A stretch of DNA of 11,369 nucleotides from an uncultured Chloroflexaceae bacterium. GTDB lineage: Bacteria > Chloroflexota > Chloroflexia > Chloroflexales > Chloroflexaceae. Position 1 is the first letter of the stretch, and every line of letters begins with the position of its first letter. The DNA lies in NCBI GenBank assembly GCA_937141995.1, contig CAKZQX010000742.1, forward strand, positions 1 through 11,369, given 5' to 3'. Shown here piece by piece: positions 5,986-11,369 of the stretch. The notes beneath the pieces are model-generated. The model made no database searches. It saw only the letters and a list, made by a program, of their open reading frames with translations, and was not told where the DNA came from. The position numbers and the translations under genes are program-made.

Positions 5986-7446
5986 ATGGATTACATCGAG
6001 AATCGCACCTTCAACGAGATTACGATTGGCGATACGGCCACACTGCAACGCACAATGACCCGGAAGGATATTGACCTCTTTGCCGTCATGTCGGGCGATG
6101 TCAATCCCGCCCATGTGGACGAAGAGTATGCCCGAAGCGATATTTTCCACAAGATTATTGCCCACGGTATGTGGGGTGGGGCGCTAATCTCCACGCTACT
6201 TGGCACCAAGTTGCCCGGTCCCGGCACGATCTACCTGGGGCAGACCCTGCGCTTCCGGCGGCCCGTCTCTCCCGGTGATACGATCACGGTCTCGGTTACG
6301 GCGCAGGAGAAGGACACCGAGAAGAACCGCATCACCTTTGACTGCCGTTGTGTGAACCAGCATGGCGACCTGGTCATCAGCGGGAGTGCCGAGGTTGTCG
6401 CCCCAACTGAGAAGGTCAAGCGACCGCGCATTGTGCTGCCGGAGGTGCGCTTCCACAGCAATGGTGAGCGGTTGCGGCAACTTATCGCCATGGCCGAGGG
6501 GCTGGAGCCGATACGCGCGGCGGTGGTCTACCCCGTGGGGCCGCACTCGCTGCTTGGCGCAATCGACGCGGCTCAGGCCAACCTGATCCGGCCGGTGCTG
6601 CTCGGTCCCGCGGCCCGGATTCGCGCTGTCGCCGAGGCGGAAGGGCTGGATCTGTCGTCCTACCCACTGATTGATATTGAGCAGAGCCAGGATGCGGCGG
6701 CCCGGGCGGTCGCTATGGCCCGCGCGGGCGAGGTGGATATGCTGGTGTCGGGCACGCTGCCCCCGGAAGAGCTTATGCTGGAGGCGATGTCCCACGCGCA
6801 CGGGCTTGGTACCGAGCGGCGCATGAGCCATATCTTTGCGCTGGATGTGCCGACCTACCCGCGCCTGCTGCTGATTACTGACGCCGGGGTCAATATTTAC
6901 CCCAACCTGGAAATCAAACGTGATATTGTGCAGAATGCGATTGATCTGGCGCATGTCCTGGGCATAGACATGCCCCGCGTGGCGATCCTGTCGGCGGTGG
7001 AGACGATTAAGCCGCGCATTCACTCGACGATGGAGGCGGCGGCGCTCTGCAAGATGGTTGATCGCAAGCAGATTACCGGCGGCATTGTCGATGGGCCGCT
7101 GGGGTTTGACAGCGCGGTGTCAAAGGATGCCGCCGATATCAAGGGCATTGTCTCGGACGTGGCGGGCGAGGCCGATATTCTGATGGTTCCGGATCTTGAG
7201 TCGGGTACCATGCTGGTCAAGCAGCAGCAGCATCTGGCCGATGCCTACTCTGCCGGGGTGGTCATGGGGGCGCGGGTACCGATTGCCCTGACCAGCCGCT
7301 CCGAGCATCCGCTGGGCCTGATGACCTCCTGCGCCATTGCACTGCTGGTAGCCCACCGGCATATGCCCCAGATCGACAATGCGCAATCGGCCCTGGTCGC
7401 CATGCCACGTTCAACCCACAATGGCGTCGCGGAACCGATGATCTGA
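5986..7446 (+). CDS. Bifunctional (R)-enoyl-CoA hydratase / phosphate acyltransferase
   Basis: A 486-residue fusion. Residues 1-140 form a MaoC/PhaJ hot-dog domain: SGDVNPAHVDEEYA (36-49) carries the catalytic Asp38-x4-His43 pair, followed by HGMWGGALIST and the LRFRRPVSPGDTI strand typical of (R)-specific enoyl hydratases. Residues about 160-470 form a phosphotransacetylase/phosphotransbutyrylase domain, with LLITDAGVNIYPNLEIKR (294-311), LSAVETIKP, IVDGPLGFD and LTSRSE (435-440). The same two-domain order is known for annotated bifunctional enoyl-CoA hydratase/phosphate acetyltransferases. The fusion would hydrate 2-enoyl-CoA and exchange the acyl group between CoA and phosphate. The usual SRAD motif in the transferase domain reads SRSE here, a mild change. 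AGAGGA lies 8 nt before the ATG. No acetate/butyrate kinase, the usual functional partner, lies in this window. Confidence 0.9.
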   Translation: MDYIENRTFNEITIGDTATLQRTMTRKDIDLFAVMSGDVNPAHVDEEYARSDIFHKIIAHGMWGGALISTLLGTKLPGPGTIYLGQTLRFRRPVSPGDTITVSVTAQEKDTEKNRITFDCRCVNQHGDLVISGSAEVVAPTEKVKRPRIVLPEVRFHSNGERLRQLIAMAEGLEPIRAAVVYPVGPHSLLGAIDAAQANLIRPVLLGPAARIRAVAEAEGLDLSSYPLIDIEQSQDAAARAVAMARAGEVDMLVSGTLPPEELMLEAMSHAHGLGTERRMSHIFALDVPTYPRLLLITDAGVNIYPNLEIKRDIVQNAIDLAHVLGIDMPRVAILSAVETIKPRIHSTMEAAALCKMVDRKQITGGIVDGPLGFDSAVSKDAADIKGIVSDVAGEADILMVPDLESGTMLVKQQQHLADAYSAGVVMGARVPIALTSRSEHPLGLMTSCAIALLVAHRHMPQIDNAQSALVAMPRSTHNGVAEPMI

Positions 7447-7494
7447 TCGGAATAGGGTGGCGTATAGCTGCATGGCTGTGGCAACTTCACTACA

Positions 7495-7550
7495 GTCGTG
7501 CCGCCTTCAGATGGCCCTGTTGCCGGGGAAGCACTTGAAGGCGGCACGAC
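7495..7550 (+). terminator. Long hairpin after the fabI operon
   Basis: GTCGTGCCGCCTTCA (7495-7509) pairs perfectly with TGAAGGCGGCACGAC (7536-7550), a 15-bp stem with a 26-nt loop that itself has GC-rich complementary runs. No U-tract follows, so it may be a Rho-dependent end, an RNA-stabilising structure or a REP-like element. It sits 49 nt after the stop codon of the fusion gene. Confidence 0.5.
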
Positions 7551-7819
7551 AATCGGCAGGCGCATTGCTGAAGAATCCGCGCGATAAACATTATGTAAAC
7601 CGATAAAGACTTACACAAGACCAGTGGAGCGCCCCGGCCGGCACCGGTGCTTTCGCGCCCTGTGTTCGTTGCGTATCATGCATGATTCACACGAGTTACG
7701 CGGTCGGTTCCAAACCAGGTGTTCACCTGGATAAACGGCCCGATGCGCCTCCGGCAGGGCGGTACCGGTCATCCTCTGTTCCGGATCTGAGCGATTGTGC
7801 TGTTGGTCCAACCGGCTGC
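7551..7819. other. Gene-free stretch with two palindromes
   Basis: No convincing gene or RNA was seen here. ATCATGCATGAT (7675-7686) is a perfect 12-bp palindrome. CCAGGTG-TT-CACCTGG (7715-7730) is an inverted repeat with 7-bp arms. Both lie upstream of the promoter of the lipoprotein gene and may be regulator sites. Confidence 0.35.
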
Positions 7820-7848
7820 TTGCCACAACGCGGCAACGATGCTAAGAT
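7820..7848 (+). promoter_or_regulatory. Sigma70-type promoter for the DsbA-like lipoprotein
   Basis: TTGCCA (7820-7825), a 17-nt spacer and TAAGAT (7843-7848) give a well-spaced promoter. The start codon at 7897 is 48 nt past the -10 box. Confidence 0.55.
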
Positions 7849-7896
7849 GCCTGCTCAAATCGTGGAAAACCATTATTCTGTCACCTGAAAGTGATT

Positions 7897-8694
7897 ATGC
7901 GCAATTCGATGCATCTCCTTGTTGGGTTACTGCTGTTCTTGCTGGGAGCCTGCGATGCGGGGCCAAGGCGTACTGCCGAGATGGTGCCTACGCTGGAGCG
8001 GTTGCCGACTGTGACCCCGGTGCGCCCGACTGAGCCGGTCACGCCGCGTCCCTCGGCGACCCCCGTTCTTACCGCCACACCGACCGTACCGCCCCCAACG
8101 CCCACGCTGATCCTCACCGACGAGGGGCCGGTAACGCCGAGCATGGCGCAGCTTGACCTGGGAGCCGAGCGTTACGCAGCCCTGGGTGATCCTGATGCAC
8201 CGATCACCATCGTGGAGTTCTCCGATTTTGGGTGCTCCTTCTGTCGGCGCTTTGCTCTTACAACGTTCCCCGCTTTGCGGGAAGAGTATATCGATACGGG
8301 CAAGGTTTATTATGTCTACAAGGATCTGCCGGTGGTGAGTCCCAAGGGCGATCTGGCGGCCCAGGCGGCGGAGTGTGCCGGAGAACAGGGGCGCTACTGG
8401 GAACTGCACCAGCAGATCTTCCTGCTTGATCCCGATGCCTGGAATGGCACGGACGCGGCGGCAATGGCGGCCTTTCGTCAGGCGGCAACGGATATTGCAA
8501 TTGACCCCGCTGTGCTGGAGCAGTGCATCACGACTGAGAGCTACTCCGACGATGTGCGGCGCGACTTCGAGGAGGGGCAGGCGCTCCGCATCTTCGGCAC
8601 CCCGGCTTTTTTCATCAATGGCAAACTGCTCAGTGGAGGACAGCCGATTGAGGTGCTACGCGAGATCCTCGATGAGGAACTGGCTATGGAATAG
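7897..8694 (+). CDS. Lipoprotein with DsbA-like thioredoxin domain
   Basis: This 265-residue secreted protein begins with a short lipoprotein signal (MHLLVGLLLFLLGAC), with lipobox LGAC and acylated Cys19. A Thr/Pro-rich linker (about 31-73) sets the catalytic part away from the membrane. The thioredoxin-fold domain (about 84-262) starts LGDPDAPITIVEFSDFGC, with active site C113-S-F-C116, and has the cis-proline motif FGTP (P236) and FFINGKLLSGGQP, as in DsbA/Thioredoxin_4 proteins. Two further Cys (160 and 210) fall in the helical insertion. It should oxidise or shuffle disulfides outside the membrane. The ATG at 7897 has only a weak ribosome site (GAAAG); GTG at 7891 would add two residues, and ATG at 7909 would still leave a lipobox. 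It has its own promoter (7820-7848). Confidence 0.9.
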   Translation: MRNSMHLLVGLLLFLLGACDAGPRRTAEMVPTLERLPTVTPVRPTEPVTPRPSATPVLTATPTVPPPTPTLILTDEGPVTPSMAQLDLGAERYAALGDPDAPITIVEFSDFGCSFCRRFALTTFPALREEYIDTGKVYYVYKDLPVVSPKGDLAAQAAECAGEQGRYWELHQQIFLLDPDAWNGTDAAAMAAFRQAATDIAIDPAVLEQCITTESYSDDVRRDFEEGQALRIFGTPAFFINGKLLSGGQPIEVLREILDEELAME

Positions 8695-8696
8695 GC

Positions 8697-8707
8697 AGGG
8701 GCGCAGC
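8697..8707 (+). repeat. AGGGGCGCAGC motif, copy 1
   Basis: This 11-mer follows the lipoprotein stop codon. It recurs at 9681-9691 in the same orientation and at 9822-9832 inverted. It probably belongs to a dispersed repeat family, since the half-palindrome would fold with its inverse. Confidence 0.6.
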
Positions 8708-8744
8708 ATGCGGTTACTCTACCGGCAATCCATCCCGTTCATCA

Positions 8745-8774
8745 TCTCTGCGTTCTCTGTGCTCTCTGTGGTTA
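8745..8774. repeat. CTCTGTG-type intergenic repeat
   Basis: The stretch contains TCTCTGCGTTCTCTG followed by TGCTCTCTGTGGTTA, an imperfect 7- to 8-base periodicity. It resembles the TCTGTGTTC segments at 2054-2089 and widespread intergenic repeats of the ACCACAGAG type known from several phyla. It is probably the same kind of sequence as the heptamers there, but degenerate. Confidence 0.45.
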
Positions 8775-8781
8775 TGACAAA

Positions 8782-9478
8782 TCAGTCAACTGTTGCCGTC
8801 ACCTGGTTCGTCTTCGGGTCAACCTGGCTGCTCTCCAGCGGCACCCAGGCGTTCTCATCGCGGTAGGCCAGATATAACCTACGTGCGGGATCATCGGCAT
8901 CCTCCAGTGCTTCCGGCACATAGGTGACAACCAGGGTCATCGTCGGTGATAAGCGTGCCGCCGTCAGCCGGCATGCTGCCAAAGCAGGGGTACCAGGTTT
9001 TGAGCGCGTTACGGATCTCAGCGCGCAGCAGTTCCTCGGTTGTGCTAACGATGCTGAAGTCATCATGGATGTCATCGGCTTGGTGGATGAACATCCCGAA
9101 GACATACTGGCGCGGCACGGTTGCCAGGCAGCGCTTGAAGGGTAACTCGATCCAGCCGCCCATGGTCAGGTAGCTCTTGCCGTTCAGCCCATAGCTGCCC
9201 CCCTTCCAGGCCAGACGCATCGCGGCCTTAAAGTCGGCGGCAATAGCGCTGCTCTGCCCCAGTGTAGCCGCTTCTTCATCAACGATCTTTTTAAAGAAGG
9301 AAGAGTTATTCTGGTTGCTCATCAGATCATAAAACTGCAGGCGGGTCTGCGCATTCAGAAAATCGGTCGCCACGCCCTCGTAGAGCTTCCCGGCATCGCG
9401 CAGCGTAAGCCGGTTCGGATTTCGCACCGCCTCGCTCCCGCAGCCCAGTGGAAAATAGCGCCCTGGCACTGGCAACAT
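8782..9478 (-). pseudogene. Truncated, frameshifted class-A beta-lactamase-like serine hydrolase
   Basis: Two minus-strand blocks in different frames look like one broken gene. Block 1 (about 9450-8936) reads as the C-terminal half of a beta-lactamase-like serine hydrolase: NPNRLTLRDAGKLYEGV, then MRLAWKGGSYGLNGKSYLTM, where KGG matches the conserved KTG-type element, then YVFGMFIHQADD. The N-terminal part with the catalytic SxxK is absent. Block 2 (about 8935-8782) is one frame over and reads TLVVTYVPEALED followed by LYLAYRDENAWVPLES, like a beta-sandwich tail seen in secreted Chloroflexota proteins, and stops at TGA (8784-8782). The break is near 8935-8941, where GGTLITDD in one frame meets MTLVVTY in the other, so a single-base indel would join them. 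The 5' cut lies next to the plus-strand membrane-protein remnant. Confidence 0.65.
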
Positions 9479-9682
9479 TCGTCACCGGAATTATGGCCGG
9501 ATTTTTTCTGGACCTACACCGAGTCCTGGAATCCGCAGGCGCTTCCGGCGGACTGGACCGCGATGTGGGCGGCCTGGAATGAGGCCAATGCCCTGCGTAC
9601 CGGCGTTGTCCTCCTCGCCTTTGTGCTCTATCTCATAACGCTTGTGATCCGCACATCGTCGGCGCGCCTTGATCGGCGGTAG
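9449..9682 (+). pseudogene. C-terminal remnant of a small membrane protein (DUF1772-like)
   Basis: In the plus frame ending TAG at 9680-9682, the reading is SPELWPDFFWTYTESWN, then PADWTAMWAAWNEANALRT, then a hydrophobic helix GVVLLAFVLYLITLVI and a basic tail. This order (tryptophan-rich segment with W-x3-W and N-x-x-R, then a last membrane helix) resembles the C-terminus of DUF1772/anthrone-oxygenase-like membrane proteins, as an inference. No start codon or N-terminal part is present. The frame is cut where the serine-hydrolase remnant begins. No ribosome site precedes it, so it is a gene fragment, not a gene. Confidence 0.5.
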
Positions 9683-9832
9683 GGGCGCAGCACTCGCTTG
9701 CAATACCGCAAAGATCTCTCAGAGACTGTCTGAAACAGTGGTTCGCGTCGGCCACACGACCATGGATGGTTGCACGGATAGCGGACAGCGCCCCAGGAGG
9801 CCCGGCGTCGTTTGGTAGGGCGCTGCGCCCCT
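9681..9832. repeat. Segment flanked by 11-bp inverted repeats
   Basis: AGGGGCGCAGC (9681-9691) and GCTGCGCCCCT (9822-9832) are perfect inverted copies bounding 152 bp with no coding capacity. Inside, CAGCGCCC (9786-9793) pairs with GGGCGCTG (9818-9825). It could be a MITE-like or REP-type element or a chance product of a dispersed palindromic repeat. No target-site duplication was identified. Confidence 0.45.
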
Positions 9833-9901
9833 CAGAACGGGAATCGCTCCCATCCTGAGCCGACCCTCCTGTTCTGGGAAGCACATGCTGTGCGCCTCCT
9901 G

Positions 9902-10261
9902 CTATGTTCCGCGTTCCATAGTTGCCTGGCAGTCAATACAGAGAATCGCGTAGGGGAGCGCTTCCAGGCGTTCCGGGTTGATCGGGCGACCACAGCGCGC
10001 ACAGGTGCCGTAGGTGCCCGCATCCAACCGCTGCATGGCCTGATCAACCTGCGTCAGCAAATCCTGAGCGTTGCTGCGAATGGAAATATTCCGCTCCCGC
10101 AGAAAGAGCTCGGTCGCCTCGTCTGCGGGATGCTGCTGGGCACCATACGAGTCCTTCTGGTTCTGATTGTCGATCGGGGTTGCATCGATCTCCGCCTGCA
10201 ACGCCGCGCGTTCCTCTTCCAACCGCCGGCGAATTGCCTCTGGTGAGTTTAGCGTAGCCAT
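9902..10261 (-). CDS. DksA/TraR-type zinc-finger protein
   Basis: The protein has 119 residues. The N-terminal half is a charged helix (about 6-27) and then a second helix (about 62-80). HPADEATELFLRE (44-56) fits the D-x-A-x-E-type segment of the DksA/TraR family. The C-terminal zinc finger has C87-A-R-C90 and C108-I-D-C111, with the family stretch GRPINPERLEALPYA between them. Related proteins bind RNA polymerase through the secondary channel and modulate initiation during stress. This one is shorter than E. coli DksA (about 150 residues) and nearer the small stress-protein members. A strong ribosome site, AAGGAGGT (10275-10268), lies 6 nt before the ATG and fixes the start. It is divergent from the KaiC-like gene. 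Confidence 0.88.
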   Translation of the reverse strand: MATLNSPEAIRRRLEEERAALQAEIDATPIDNQNQKDSYGAQQHPADEATELFLRERNISIRSNAQDLLTQVDQAMQRLDAGTYGTCARCGRPINPERLEALPYAILCIDCQATMERGT

Positions 10262-10336
10262 ATGTTTACCTCCTTCGTTGCTGGTATGGCTCTATCCTGG
10301 ATGACTCTGCAAGCTCTGTGCCAGGAACAAAATCAG

Positions 10337-10363
10337 TTGCAACCCGCAAATATGTCGTATAAT
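10337..10363 (+). promoter_or_regulatory. Candidate promoter for the KaiC-like gene
   Basis: A perfect TATAAT (10358-10363) is preceded by TTGCAA (10337-10342) at a short 15-nt spacing. The gene would then have a leader of about 130 nt. The short spacer lowers confidence. The region also separates two divergent genes. Confidence 0.4.
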
Positions 10364-10500
10364 AGCTTTCTGTTCATCACATCTCTCGCGGTTGCACACT
10401 ATTTGCATAAACTCCTGGAGCGATTGTATGCGCGCATCCGGCGGCGTCAGCGGCAGGTGGGTGCGCGCCGGGCTGAGCAAAAGTAATGGAGTCGAACAAT

Positions 10501-11369
10501 ATGGAACATTCGGGAACAGCCATCACGCGAGTATCGACCGGCATTAATGGTCTCGATGAGATTTTGCATGGAGGGCTGAAATCAGGCCGCGCCTATCTGG
10601 TGCGCGGCGGTCCCGGCTGCGGGAAAACAACCCTGGGACTGCACTTTCTGAGTACCGGCGCGGCCCGTGGGGAGCAGACGCTCTATATTTCCCTGGGCGA
10701 GCCGGAAGCCCAGATTCGTGATGATGCTCAGGGCTTGCAAATCCCCCTGGACAACATTACCTTTCTCGATCTCAGCCCTTCCCCGGAGTTTTTCTCCGAA
10801 GGCAGCAGTTACGATATTTTCTCTCCCGCTGAAGTGGAGCGCGAGCCAATGATGCAGAGCATTAGGGAGTCGATTGAGACACTGCGACCGGCGCGGGTGT
10901 TTGTTGACTCGATGACGCAGTTTCGCTACCTGAGCACCGACTCGTTCCACTTCCGCAAGCAGGCGCTCTCGTTTATGCGCTACCTGGTTGAGCAGGATGC
11001 TACCGTTCTGGTGACTTCCGAGGGCACGCAAGAGATCCCGGATGATGATCTGCAATTTATGGCGGATGGCATTATTCACCTGGACTTCGGCGCGGAGGGG
11101 CGCACTATTACCATCTCCAAATTTCGCGGCTCATCGTTTCGCTCGGGCGCGCACTCAATGTCGCTATCGGAGCATGGGATGGCGGTCTTTCCGCGCCTGG
11201 TTCCGAGCAAGCAGCGGATCGAGCAGGTGCTGGAACCGCTCTCCTCCGGGGTGCCCGAACTGGATGAGATGCTGCATGGCGGGATTGATCGAGGCACCTC
11301 CACGATTATCAGTGGGCCAACCGGAGTGGGCAAAACGACTTTTGGGATGCAGTTTATCAAAGAGGCGGC
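10501..11369 (+). CDS. KaiC-like double ATPase (partial, runs off the window)
   Basis: The first 289 residues of a two-domain RecA/KaiC-family ATPase are visible, and the frame is open at the edge. Domain 1 starts VSTGINGLDEILHGGLKSG, with Walker A GGPGCGKT (36-43), an acidic ISLGE segment (63-67) and a Walker-B-like VFVDSMT (133-139, D136). A second KaiC domain begins near 240, with SSGVPELDEMLHGGI and Walker A SGPTGVGKT (271-279). The catalytic position after the first Walker A shows one Glu (67) where clock KaiC has a Glu pair, so it need not be the clock protein. Many Chloroflexota carry KaiC-like ATPases tied to signalling. The ATG at 10501 is preferred over in-frame 10486 because GGAG lies 9 nt before it. 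Residues beyond the edge, including the second domain's core, are unseen. Confidence 0.88.
   Translation, partial: MEHSGTAITRVSTGINGLDEILHGGLKSGRAYLVRGGPGCGKTTLGLHFLSTGAARGEQTLYISLGEPEAQIRDDAQGLQIPLDNITFLDLSPSPEFFSEGSSYDIFSPAEVEREPMMQSIRESIETLRPARVFVDSMTQFRYLSTDSFHFRKQALSFMRYLVEQDATVLVTSEGTQEIPDDDLQFMADGIIHLDFGAEGRTITISKFRGSSFRSGAHSMSLSEHGMAVFPRLVPSKQRIEQVLEPLSSGVPELDEMLHGGIDRGTSTIISGPTGVGKTTFGMQFIKEA

Noticed and set aside
6196..7023. Open frame of 275 codons on the minus strand
   Set aside because: It is antisense to the MaoC-Pta fusion. Long antisense frames are expected in GC-rich genes with strong third-position bias, and no ribosome site or domain is seen.
10262..10486. Open frame of 74 codons on the plus strand before the KaiC-like gene
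   Set aside because: Its start is inside the ribosome site region of the divergent dksA-type gene and it has no ribosome site of its own. A TATAAT box lies within it. A shorter form from 10352 cannot be fully excluded.
10582..11079. Open frame of 165 codons on the minus strand
   Set aside because: It is antisense to the KaiC-like gene, which shows intact Walker motifs. It is a shadow frame.

Overview
The window looks like a chromosomal segment of a Chloroflexota (green non-sulfur) bacterium, probably from the Chloroflexia/Roseiflexus side. This is inferred from the gene mix (KaiC-like ATPase, B12-binding radical SAM remnant, Thr/Pro-linker lipoprotein with a DsbA-like domain), the moderately high G+C and the AAAGAAC-type intergenic repeats. 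No rRNA, tRNA, CRISPR array, transposase or phage gene was recognised. Taxonomy is not proven by the sequence.

Layout. Positions 72-527 hold a broken B12-binding radical SAM gene with its core deleted. Facing it is a small three-helix membrane protein (549-815, minus) with a good promoter at 924-952. A 208-residue membrane protein (1318-1944, plus) converges on an ABC-F ATPase (2087-3994, minus). The gap between them is filled by a heptamer repeat array that also forms a long inverted repeat. Positions 4170-4800 look like a free-standing transcription unit: promoter, a leader of about 300 nt, a 67-residue acidic protein of unknown function and a clear intrinsic terminator.

The metabolic core is a two-gene operon, 5184-7446: a FabI-type enoyl-ACP reductase followed 13 nt later by a fusion of a MaoC/PhaJ-like (R)-specific enoyl hydratase with a phosphotransacylase. 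Together they could reduce and hydrate 2-enoyl thioesters and exchange the acyl group with phosphate. The 380-nt upstream region carries a perfect 18-bp palindrome and a hairpin that could be regulatory. The operon is followed by a 15-bp stem hairpin.

A lipoprotein with a DsbA-like thioredoxin domain follows (7897-8694), with a TTGCCA-17-TAAGAT promoter. Next comes a decayed island (8697-9832) bounded by copies of an 11-bp motif. It contains a truncated, frameshifted class-A beta-lactamase-like serine hydrolase (minus) and the C-terminal end of a small membrane protein (plus). The window ends with a DksA/TraR-type zinc-finger protein (9902-10261, minus) and, divergent from it, a KaiC-like double-ATPase gene (10501 onward) that runs off the edge.

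The items most worth a second look are the fabI / maoC-pta operon and its upstream palindrome, the stand-alone 67-residue gene with its long leader, and the two kinds of repeats. None is demonstrably a new system from sequence alone.
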